A stretch of DNA of 64,000 nt from Euonymus europaeus (lineage: Eukaryota > Streptophyta > Magnoliopsida > Celastrales > Celastraceae): the NCBI GenBank assembly GCA_963580455.1, contig OY756967.1, forward strand, positions 8,888,501 through 8,952,500, given 5' to 3'. Shown piece after piece: positions 19,996-31,900 of the stretch. The notes beneath the pieces are model-generated. The model was given only the letters and a program-made list of their open reading frames with translations. It was not told the DNA's origin and did no database searches. Every line of letters begins with the position of its first letter. Position 1 is the stretch's first letter. Made by a program: the position numbers and the translations under genes.

Positions 19996-22900
19996 ATGGA
20001 GAGAGTTTAGCTATTTCGAATCGTCAAAGTTGATCAGTATACACTTATTACTGTTATTTTATGTCTAATTTTAACAGAATAGGCTACTTAGATTGTTTTC
20101 TTGCCAAAAAATGAACTTTTATTCTAAATTGGACAAAACCTTTAAAACATCCTTTGTGGAAAGAGTTGATAAATTCCGAACCCTCGAAGTTCATCATTGC
20201 TAACTTTTTATTGTTATTTTGTGTCTAATTTTAAGAGAATAGTCTTCCTAGATTGTTTTGGTGCCAAAAGATGAGCTTTCATTCCAAATTGGTCAAAAGC
20301 TTTAAAAGATCTTTCATAAAGGGAGTTGAGCATTTTCGAACCCTCGAAGTTCGTCATTGCAAACTTTTTATTGTTATATTAAGTCTAATTTTACGAGAAT
20401 ACGCTCCATAAATTGTTTCGCTGAAAAAGACGAACTTTGATTACCAATTAGAGAAAACCTTTTAAAGAACCTTCATGGAGAGTGTTGAGCTATTTCGAAC
20501 GGTCAAAGTTGATCGGTATACACTTTTGATTGTTATTTTATGTCTAATTTTAAGAGAATAGACTCCTTGGATTGTTTTCTTTCCAAAAGAGGAACTTTTT
20601 TTCCGAATTGGACGAAACCTTTAAAACATCCTTCATGGAGTGAGTTGAGCATTTCCGAACACTCGAAGTTCATCATTGCACACTTTTTATTGTTATTTCA
20701 TGTCTAATTTTAGGACAATAGGCTTCCTAGATTGTTTTAGTGCCAAAAGATGAACTTTCATTCCAAATTGGTCAAAACATTTGAAAGATCCTCCATGGAA
20801 AGAGTTGAGCATTTCCAAACCCTCGAGATTCATAATTCCACACTTTTTATTGTTATTTTATGTCTAATTTTACGAGAATAGGCTCCTTAAATTATTTCGT
20901 TTCAAAAGATGAACTTTCATTCAAAATTAGAGAAAACCTTTAACATAACCTTCATGGAGAGAGTTTAGCTATTTCGAATCGTCAAAGTTGATCAGTATAC
21001 ACTTTTTATTGTTATTTTATGTCTATTTTTAAGAGAATATGCTACTTAGATTGTTTTCTAGCCAAAAGATGAACTTTTATTCCAAATTGGACGAAACCTT
21101 TAAAACATCCTTCGTGGAGAGAGTTGAGCAATTCCGAACCCTCGAAGTTCATCATTGCACACCTTTTATTGTTATTTTATGTCTAATTTTAAGAGAATAG
21201 GCTTCCTAGATTGTTTTGGTGGAAAAAAATGGGATTTCATTCCAAGTTGGTGAAAACCTTTAAAAGATCCTCCATAAAGGGAGTTGAGCATTTTCCCCTC
21301 GAAGTTCGCCATTGCACACTTTTTACTGTTATATTAAGTCGAATTTTACGAGAATACGCTCCTTAAATTGTTCCGTTGAAAAAGACGAACTTTCATTTCA
21401 AATTAGAGAAAACCTTTTAAAGAACCTTCATGGAGAGTATTGAGCTATTTCGAACCGTCAAAGTTGATCGGTATACACTTTTTATTATTATATTATGACT
21501 AATTTTAAGAGAATAGGATCCTTAGATTGTTTTCTTGCCAAAAGATGAACTTTTATTTCAAATTGGATGAAACCTTTAAAACATCCTTCATGGAGAGAGT
21601 TGAGCAATTCTGAACTCTCGCAGTTCATCATTGCACACCATTTGTTGTTATTTTATGTTTAATTTTAAGAGAATAGGCTTCCTAGATTATTTTGGTGGCA
21701 AAAGATGAGCTTTCATTCAAAATTGGTGTAAACCTTTAAAAGATCCTCCATAAAAAGAGCTGAGGATTTTCGAATCCTCGAAGTTCATCATTGCACACTT
21801 TTTATTGTTATTTTATGTCCAATTTTAAGAGAATACGCTCCTTAATTTGTTTCGTTGCAAAGGACGAACTTGCATTCCAAATTAGATAAAACCCTTTAAA
21901 GAACTTTCATGGAGAAAGTTGAACTATTTTGAACGGTCAAAGTTGATCGGTATACATTTTTTATTGTTATTTTATGTATAATTTTAAGAGAATAGGCTCC
22001 TTAGATTGTTATCTTTCCAAAAGACGAACTTTTATTCCAAATTGGACGAAACCTTTAAAACATCCTTCGTGGAGTGAGTTGAGCATTTCCGAACCCTCGA
22101 AGTTCATCATTGCACACTTTTTATTGTTATTTTATGTCTAATTTTACGAGAAGATGCTTCTTAAATTGTTTCGTGTCAAAAGACAAACTTTCATTTCAAA
22201 TTCGAGAAAACTTTTAAACGATCCTCCATGGAGAGAGTTGAGCATTCCCGAACCCTCAAAGTTGATCGTTGCACACGTTTTATTATTTTTTTTATGTCTA
22301 ATTTTAAGAGAATAGGCTCCTTAGATTGTTTCATTGCCAAAAGAATAACTTTCAATCCAAATTGGATAAAACCTTTAAAAGATCCTCCAAGGAGAGAGTT
22401 GAGAATTTCCTAACCTGCGAGGTTCATCATTGCAGACTTTTGATTGTTGTTTTATGTGCAATTTTACGAGAATAGTGTCCTTAAATTGTTTCGTTGCAAA
22501 AGGCGAACTTTCATTCCAAATTCGAGAAAACCCTTTAAAGAACCTTCATGAAGAGAGTTGAGCTATTTCGAACCGTCGAAGTTGATCGGTATACACTTTT
22601 TATTGTTATTTTATGTCTAATTTTAAGAGAATAGGCTCCTTAGATTGTTTTCTTGCAGAGAGGTGAACTTTTATTCCTAATTGGAAGAAACCTTTAAAAC
22701 ATCCTTCATGGAGAGAGTTCAGCAATTCCAAACCCTCGAAGTTCATCATTGCACGCTTTTTATTGTTATTTTATGTCTAATTTTAAGAGAATAGGCTTCC
22801 TAGATTGTTTTGGTGACAAAACATGAGCCTTCATTCCAAATTGGTCAAAACCTTTAAAAAATCCTCCGTAAAGAGAGTTGAGCATTCTCGAACCCTCGAA

Positions 22901-25900
22901 GTTCGTCATTCCACACTTTTTTATTGTTATTTTATGTGTAATTTTACGAGAATACGCTCCTTAAATTATTTCGTTGCAAAAGATAAATTTTCATTCAAAA
23001 TTAGCGAAAACCTTTAACAGAACGTTCATGGAGAGAGTTTAACTATTTCGAATCGTCAAAGTTGATCAGTATACACTTTTTATTGTTATTTTATGTCTAA
23101 TTTTAAGACAATAGGCTACTTAGATTGTTTTCTTGCGAAAAGATGAACTTTTATTCCAAATTGGACGAAACCTTTAAAACATCCTTCGTGGAGAGAGTTG
23201 AGCAATTCCAAACCCTCGAAGTTCATCATTGCACACTTTTTATTGTTATTTTGTTTCTAATTTTAAGAGAATAGGCTCCGTAGATTGTTTTCTTTCAAAA
23301 AGATGAACTTTTATTCCAAATTGGAGGAAACCTTTAAAACATCCTTCATGGAGAGAGTTGAGCATTTCCGAAACCTCAAAGTTCATCATTGCACACTTTT
23401 TATTGTTCTTTTATGTCTAATTTTAAGACAATAGGCTTCCTACATTGTTTTAGTGCCAAAAGATGAACTTTGATTCCAAATTGATCAAAACATTTGAAAG
23501 ATCCTCCATGGAAAGAGTTGAGCCTTTCCGAACCCTCGAGGTTCATAATTCCACACTTTTTATTGTTATTTTATGTCTAATTTTACAAGAATAGGCTCCT
23601 TAGATTGTTTTCTTGCCAAGAGATGAACTTTTATTCCTAATTGGGAGAAAACTTTTAAAGGATCCTCCATGGAGAGAGTTGAGCATTTCTGAACCCTCAA
23701 AGTTGATCGTTGCACACGTTTTAACATTTTTTTATGTCTAATTTTAAGAGAATAGGCTCGTTAGATTGTTTCATTGCGAAAAGATTAACTTTCGATACAA
23801 ATTGGATAAAATCTTTAAAAGATCCTCCAAGGAGAGAGTTGAGAATTTCCGAACCCGCGAGGTTCATCATTGCACACTTTTTATTGTTATTTTATGTCTA
23901 ATTTTACGAGAATAGGCTCCTTATATTGTTTCGTTGCAAAAGACGAACTTTCATTCCAAATTAGAGAAAACCTTTTAAAGAAACTTCATGGAGAGAGTTG
24001 AGCTATTTTGAATCGTCAAAGTTGATCGGTATACACTTTTTATTGTTATTTTATGTCTAATTTTAAGAGAATAGGCTCCTTAGATTGTTTTCTTGCCAAG
24101 AGATGAACTTTTATTCCTAATTAGGAGAAACCTTTAAAACATCCTTCATGGAGAGAGTTCAGCAATTCCAAAACCTCGAACTTCATCATTGCACGTCTTT
24201 AATTGTTTTTTTATGTCTAATTTTAAGAGAATACGCTTCCTAGATTGTTTTGATGCCAAAACATGAGCTTTCATTCCAAATTGGTCAAAATCATTAAAAG
24301 ATCCTGTATAAAGGGAGTTGAGCATTCTCGAACCCTCGAAGTTCGTCATTGCACACTTTTTATTGTTATTTTAAGTCCAATTTTATGAGAATACACTCCT
24401 TAATTTGTTTCGTTGCAATGGACGAACTTTCATTCCAAATTAGAGAAAACTTTTAAAGAACCTTCATGGAGAGAGTTGAACTATTTCGAACGGTCAAGGT
24501 TGATCGGTATACATTTTTTATTGTTATTTTATGTGTAATTTTAGGAGAATTGGCTCTTTAGATTGTTTTCTTCCCAAAAGATGAATTTTTGTTCCAAATT
24601 GGATGAAACCTTTAAAACATCGTTCGTGGAGAGAGTTGATAAATTTCGAACCCTCGAATTTCATCATTGCACACTTTTTATTGTTATTTTGTGTCTAATT
24701 TTAAGAGAATAGGCTTCCTAGATTGTTTTGCTGCCAAAAGATGAGCTTTCATTCCAAATTAGTCCAAAGCTTTAAAAGATCCTCCATAAAGGGAGTTGAG
24801 CATTTTCGAACCCGCGAAGTTCGTCATTGCAAACTTTTTATTCTTATATTAGGTCTAATTTTACAAAAATACGCTCCTTAAATTGTTCCGTTGCAAATGA
24901 CGAACTTTCATTTCAAATTAGAGAAAACCTTTTAAATAACCTTCATGGAGAGAGTTGAGCTATTTCGAACCGTCAAAGTTGATCGGTATACACTTTTTAT
25001 TGTTAATTTATGTCTAATTTTAAGAGAATAGGCTCCTTATATTGTTTTCTTACCAAAAGATGAACTTTTATTTCAAATTGGACGAAACCTTTAAAACATA
25101 CTTCACGGAGAAAGTTGAGCATATCCGAACTCTCGAAGTTCATCATTGCACACCTTTTATTGTTATTTTGTGTCTAATTTTAAAAGAATAGGCTTCCTAG
25201 ATTGTTTTGGTGGCAAAGGATGAGCTTTCATTCCAAATTGATGAAAACCTTTCAAAGATCCTCCATAAAGGGAGTTGAGCATTTTCGAACCCTCGAAGTT
25301 CGTCATTGGACACTTTTTATTGTTATTTTAAGTCCAATTTTATGAGAATATGCTCCTTAAATTGTTTCGTTGCAAAGGACGAACTTTCATTCCAAATTAG
25401 AGAAAACCTTTTAAAGAACTTTCATGAAGAGAGTTGAACTATTTCGAATGGTTAAAGTTGATCGGTATACACTTTTTATTGTTATTTTATGTCTAATTTT
25501 AAGAGAATATGCTACATAGATTGTTTTCTTTCTAAAGGATGAACTTTTATTCCAAATTGGACGAAACTTTTAAAACATCCTTCATGGAGAGAGTTGAGCA
25601 TTTCCGAACCCTCGAAGTTCATCATTGCACACTTTTTATTCTTATTTTATGTCTAATTTTAAGACAATAGGCTTCCTAGATTGTTTTAGTGCCAAAAGAT
25701 GAACTTTGATTCCAAATTGGTCAAAACAATTGAATGATCCTCCGTGAAAAGAGTTGAGCATTTCCGAACCATCGAGGTTGATAATTCCACATTTTTTATT
25801 ATTATTTTATGTCTAATTTTACGAGTATAGGCTCCTTAAATCGTTTCGTTTCAAAAGACGAACTTTCATTCCAAATTAGAGAAAACTTTTAAAGGATCGT

Positions 25901-26741
25901 CCATGGAGATAGTTGAGCATTTCCGAATCCTCAAAGTTGATCGTTGCACACGTTTTAGTATTTTTTTTATGTCTAATTTTAAAAGAATAGGCTCCTTAGA
26001 TTGTTTCATTGCCAAAAGATTAACTTTCAATTCAAATTGGATGAAACCTTTAAAAGATCCTCCATGGAGAGAGTTGAGCATTTCCGAACCCGCGAGGTTC
26101 ATCATTGCACACTTTTTATTGTTATTTTATGTCAAATTTTACGAGAATAGGCTCCTTATATTGTTTCGTTGCAAAAGATGAACTTTCATTCCAAATTACA
26201 GAAAACCTTTTAAAGAACCTTCACGGAGATAGTTGAGCTATTTCGAACCGTCAAAATTGATCGGTATACACTTTTTATTGTTTTTTTATGTCTAATTTTA
26301 AGAGAATAGGCTCCTTATATTGTTTTCTTTCCAAGAGATGAACTTTTATTCCTAATTGGGAGAAACCTTTAAAACATCTTTCATGGAGAGAGTTGAGCAA
26401 TTCCAAACCCTCGAAGTTCATCATTGCACGCCTTTAATTATTATTTTATGTCTAATTTTAAGAGAATAGGCTTCCTAGATTGTTTTGGTGCCAAAACATG
26501 AGCTTTCATTCCAAATTTGTCAAAACCTTTAAAAGATCCTCCATAAAGAGAGTTGAGCATTTTCAAACCCTCGAAGTTCGTCGTTACACACTTTTTATTG
26601 TTATTTTAAGTCTAATTATACGAGAATACGCTCCTTAAATTATTTCGTTGCAAAAGATGTATTTTCATTCAAAATTAGAGTAAACCTTTAACAGAACCTT
26701 CATGGAGAGAGCTGAGCTATTTCGAATCGTGAAAGTTGATC
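19996..26741 (+). repeat. 160-bp satellite array, block S2 (plus orientation)
   Basis: About 42 monomers. Types can be told apart by the words after the anchor: one with AGCTATTTCGAACCGTC and GATCGGTATACAC, one with GCAATTCCAAACCC and TGCACGCC, one with GCATTTTCGAACCC and GTTCGTCATTG, one with CGAGGTTCATAATTCC, one with CAAAGTTGATCGTTGCACACG and a T run, and one with CCCGCGAGG. They follow one another in a broadly repeated order, with spacing between like units of about 9 or 14 monomers. No genes seen. Confidence 0.95.
26737..26741. repeat. Target site duplication TGATC (left)
   Basis: TGATC precedes the solo LTR and is repeated at 28914-28918. The joined flanks give the usual satellite word GTTGATCAGTATACAC. 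Confidence 0.95.
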
Positions 26742-27695
26742 TGTGACGCCCCGATCCCCGGGACGCCAGGTGCCCTCTCTGACACCGTCCCAGGTCACTT
26801 GTGTGAACATCCAGGATGAACCGGAAATCCGGCGGCACCTCCCCGTATATCGGAGAGTACCCACCTGAATCAGAAACGCAGCGACAATCATCACACTAGC
26901 AACCTAGCATCCAGGCCTCAGGCCTCAATCACAAGCAATCTTGATCCTAGAGCCTCAGGCCCTCCACTACCAGCATGCACAAACTGATAGCTTTAAAGAT
27001 AAATCATCACACAGATCTATATATCTCAAGCATATAACCATCATCATCAAACATCATAATCATACAAGCACTATCCATGCCACATGGTTATATACACGAC
27101 TCTGACATACAAAATAAAACAACAACATGCATAGAGTATGTCTCGTGCATCCCAATCCTACCCAGGGCCATCCATGTCACATCCCGTCTCACTGATCCGC
27201 ACCACCAGTACCTGTACCAGTGTCACCTGTAGAAGACAGAAAGTAGGGGAGTGAGCTAGAAGCTCAGTAGGGTACAAGAGTTTATAAGAAGTAAGGCCGA
27301 ACCAATCAAAGGAAAATGCACCAACATGTATCTACAACATGCACGTATACTCAACAAGCACATATAACATCAATCCAAGTAATCCCCTCACCCTGAGCAA
27401 TCAACAATACTACCATGTCTCATACATGTAGCATCCAACAGGGAGCAAGCTCCACCACAACAACGCTCCTGGGATTAACTGGTTGCGTGAACCTATCACG
27501 CCCGCACATAGCCAGCTAGGTCGCTCTCCAACCTTCGCCCAAGTGCGTTATCCCAACACAGAGTTCACGTGACCCGGTGGCAACTCTCTTCACCTGTCAT
27601 CCCTCCATGAGGCTTTCAAGGAACCTAAGAGTCCCCGAGTCCATACTCGAGTCCCCCATGCATCTCTAATGCAATTATGCAATGTCATGCCGAAT

Positions 27696-27697
<2 letters not shown>

Positions 27698-27731
<34 letters not shown>
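27698..27731. repeat. (AT)n microsatellite in solo LTR A
   Basis: About 34 bp of alternating A and T at the same relative place as the TA runs of the other LTRs. Confidence 0.9.
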
Positions 27732-27734
<3 letters not shown>

Positions 27735-28520
27735 CATCCTACATACATACATATATAACTACCGTGATGCATGAACGGAATTCAACTCGTGCCCGTATGA
27801 GACGGAACACACAAATCGGGTCATGCATACAATCCACAATCAATAATTAACCACACTTTGGCTCGTTTCCCCTTAGAAGCAATTAAGGTGGAAACACAAC
27901 AAAAGAACCAATGAAGAGTCGAAACGCTATTTAGAAAGGAGAACGGACGATAGAAAAGAATCGGTTAGAAATCCCTACCTCGTGTCGAGCAATTTACCAC
28001 AAATCCCCAAATTCCGTTTCCAGGGTTTTGGTTTGCCCAAACCTACAATGTGGCGAAACCGGACCCTCATACGCATCAATATATCAACCACAACTCATAT
28101 AAACATCAATTTAAATCAGTAAATTCGAAATCACTTACTTCTCTCTCTAGAAATTCCTTCCAAAATCCTCCAAACTCACTCCAAGCTCAACTCAACTCCA
28201 AAACACAAACCAATCTACATAAACATCCAAAATCAACCTATAATCAACATATCTAAAGCATAGAGTTCATCTCCCTAAGAATCAAACAAATCTAACAAAA
28301 ACCTAGAATTTCAAAAACTATGGGAAACTTACCAAAACTCCAAAATCAAGCTTGAATCTTCCTCCCCAAGCTTCAATGGTCACCAATCTTCAATTCCCAA
28401 GCCAAACTTCTACCAAAAGCTCCTTCTCTCTCTTCTTCTCTCTCTCTTTCTCTCTCTACACGGAAGAAACCAGAGAAAACAAAAAAAAGAAGAAGGATTT
28501 TCGTGTTTTTAAAGTTTTCT

Positions 28521-28683
28521 GGGCTGGAAGTGCACTTGGCACTGCCCAGAAAACGCTCTTCCAGCGTTCCAGCGCTAGAAGTGCACTTGGCTCTGCCCAG
28601 AAAACGCTCTTCCAGCGCTCCAGCGCTGGAAGTGCACTTGGCTCTGCCCTGAAAACGCTCTTCCAGCGCTCCAGCGTTGGAAG
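28521..28683. repeat. 51-bp minisatellite in solo LTR A
   Basis: Three or more units with period 51 (AAGTGCACTT at 28528, 28579 and 28630). Each unit holds a version of the palindrome TCCAGCGCTGGA (perfect at 28619-28630). As 51 is divisible by 3, long chance ORFs appear on both strands; I do not regard them as genes. Confidence 0.9.
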
Positions 28684-28913
28684 GGCGCTCAACTCTGTTT
28701 TTCTATTTTTTTCTATGTTTTCTACTTTCCCATTTACATCCGTCTCGGTCTAAGCTTCGATTTGATATATTATGGGCCCCAAACGGACATGTATACAAAA
28801 AGTTATGGCCCATTTACCGAACCTAGCTCAAAACCATTATTCCATGATTCCGTACCTCACGGGTCATCCGAAACTCGACTTAAACTTAAATCTTTTTGGG
28901 TCGGAGTTTCACA

Positions 28914-31900
28914 TGATCAGTATACACTTTTTATTGTTATTTTATGTCTAATTTTAAGAGAATAGGCTCCTTAGATTGTTTTCTTTCTAAAAGATGAACT
29001 TTTATTCCAAATTGGGAGAAACCTTTAAAACATCCTTCATGGAGAGAGTTGAGCAATTCCAAACCCTCGAAGTTCATCATTGCACGCCTTTTATTGCTAT
29101 TTTATGTCTCATTTTAAGAGAATAGGCTTCCTGGATTGTTTTGGTCCCAAAACATGAGCTTGCATTCCAGATTGTTGAAAAGCTCTAAAAGATCCTCCAT
29201 AAAGGGAGTTGAGCATTTTCGAAGCCTCGAAGTTCGTCATTGCATACTTTTTATTGTTATTTTAAGTCCAATTTTACGAGAATTTGCTCCTTAATTTGTT
29301 TCGTTGCAAAGGACGAACTTTCATTCCAAATTAGAGAAAACCTTTTAAAGAACCTTCATGGAGAGAGTTGAACTATTTTGAACGGTCAAAGTTGATCGGT
29401 ATACACTTTTTATTGTTATTTTATGTCTAATTTTAAGAGAATAGGCTCCTTAGATTGTTTTCTTTCTAAAAGATGAACTTTTATTCCAAATTGGACGAAA
29501 CCTTTAAAACATCCTTCATGGAGAGAGTTGAGCATTTCCGAACCCTCAAAGTTTATCATTGCACACTTTTTATTGTTATTTTATGTTTAATTTTAAGACA
29601 ATAAGCTTCCTAGATTGTTTTATTGCCAAAAGATGAACTTTGATTCCAAATTGGTCAAAACATTTGAAAGATCCTCCACGGAAAGAGTTGAGCATTTCCG
29701 AACCCGCGAGGTTCATCATTCCACACCTTTTATTGTGATTTTATGTCTAATTTTACGAGAATAGGCTCCTTATATTGTTTCGTTGCAAAAGATGAACTTT
29801 CATTCCAAATTACATAAAACCTTTTAAAGAACCTTCATGGAGATAGTTGAGCTATTTCGAACTGTCAAACTTGATCGGTATACACTTTTTATTGTTATTT
29901 TATGTCAAATTTTAAGAGAATAGGCTCCTTAGATTGTTTTCTTGCCAAGAGATGAACTTTTATTCCTAATTGGGAGAAACCTTTAAAACATCTTTCATGG
30001 AGAGAGTTGAGCAATTCCAAACCCTAGAAGTTCGTCATTGCACGCCTTTTATTGTTATTTTATGTCTAATTTTAAGAGAATAGGCTTCATAGATTGTTTT
30101 GGTGCAAAAACATGAGCTTTCATTACAAATTGGTCAAAACCTTTAAAAGATCCTCCATAAAGAGAGTTGAGCATTTTCAAACCCTCGAAGTTTGTCATTC
30201 CACACCTTTTATTTTTATTTTAAGTCTAATTTTACGAGAATACGATCCTTAAATTTTTTCGTTGCAAAAGATGAATTTTCATTCAAAATTAGAGAAAACC
30301 TTTAACAGAACCTTCATGGAGAGAGCCGAGCTATTTCGAATCGTGAAAGTTGATAAGTATACACTTTTCATTGTTATTTTATGTCTAATTTTAAGAGAAT
30401 AGGCTCCTTAGATTGTTTTCTTTCTAAAAGATGAACTTTTATTCCAAATTCGACAAAACCTTTAAAACATCCTTCATAGAGAGAGTTATGTATTTCCGAA
30501 CCTTCGAAGTTTGTCATTGCACACTTTTTATTGTTATTTTATGTCTAATTTTAAGAAAATCGGCTTCCTAGATTGTTTTAGTGTCAAAAGATGAACTTTG
30601 ATTCCAAATTGGTCAAAACATTTGAAAGATCCTCCATGGAAAGAGTTGAGCATTTCCGAACCCTCGAGGTTCATAATTCCACAACTTTTATTGTGATTTT
30701 ATGTCTAATTTTACGAGAATAGGCTCCTTAAATCGTTTCGTTTCAAAAGACGAACTTTCATTCCAAATTAGAGAAAGCTTTTAAAGGATCCTCCATGGAG
30801 AGAGTTGAGCATTTCCGAACCCTCAAAGTTGATCGTTGCACACGTTTTATTATTTTTTTATGTCTAATTTTAAGAGAATAGGCTCCTTAGATTGTTTCAT
30901 TGCGAAAAGATTATTTTTCAATCCAAATTGGATAAAACCTTTAAAAGATTCTCCAACGAGAGAGTTGAGCATTTCCGAACCCGCGAGGTTCATCATTGCA
31001 CACTTTTTATTGTTATTTTATGTCTAATTTTATGAGAATAGGCTCCTTATATTGTATCGTTGCAAAAGAGGAACTTTCATTCCTAATTGGGAGAAACCTT
31101 TAAAACATCTTTCATGGAGAGAGTTGAGCAATTCCAAACCCTCGAAGTTCATCATTGCACGCCTTTTATTGTTCATTTATGTCTAATTTTAAGAGAATAG
31201 GCTTCCTAGATTGTTTTGGTGCCAAAACATGAGCTTTCATTCCAAATTGGTCAAAACCTTTAAAAGATCCTCCATAAAGAGAGTTGACCATTTTCCAACC
31301 CTCGAAGTTCGTCATTCCACACTTTTTATTGTTATTTTAAGTCTAATTTTACGAGAATACGCTCCTTCAATTATTTCGTTGCAAGAGATGAATTTTCATT
31401 CAAAATTAGAGAAAACCTTTAACATAACCTTCATGGAGAGAGCTAAGCTATTTCGAATCGTGAAAGTTGATCAGTGTACACCTTCTATTGTTATTTTATG
31501 TCTAATTTTAAGAGAATAGGCTACTTAGATTGTTTTATTGCAAAAAGATGAACTTTTATTCCAAATTGGATGAAACCTTTAAAACATCCTTCATGGAGAG
31601 AGTTGATAAATTTGGAACCCTCAAAGTTCATCATCGCACACTTTTTATTGTTATTTTGTGTCTAATTTTAAGAGAATTGGCTTCCTAGATTGTTTTGGTG
31701 CCAAAAGATGAGCTTTCATTCCAAATTGGTCAAAAGCTTTAAAAGATCCTCCATAAAAGGGAGTTGAGCATTTTCGATCCCTCAAAGTTCTTCATTACAC
31801 ACTTTTTATTGTTATATTAAGTCTAATTTTACGAGAATACGCTCCTTAAATTGTTCCGTTGCAAAAGAAGAACTTTCATTTCAAATTAGAGAAAACCTTT

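Larger units (their letters stand above)
26742..28913 (-). mobile_element. Solo LTR A (minus strand, 2172 bp)
   Basis: On the minus strand it starts TGTGAAACTCCGACCC and ends GGGGCGTCACA, like the other LTRs, with no internal region and a perfect 5-bp duplication of satellite on both sides. This is the product of recombination between two LTRs of a complete element. It has the conserved pair GGCCTGAGGCC (26914-26924) and an altered partner (about 26951-26961), an (AT)n run and a 51-bp minisatellite. Related most closely to the LTR of element 5 in its middle part. Confidence 0.95.

Noticed and set aside
28352..28753. 133-codon ORF in solo LTR A
   Set aside because: It is driven by the 51-bp minisatellite (a multiple of 3) in a non-coding LTR. 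The first 40 or so codons are absent from related LTRs.
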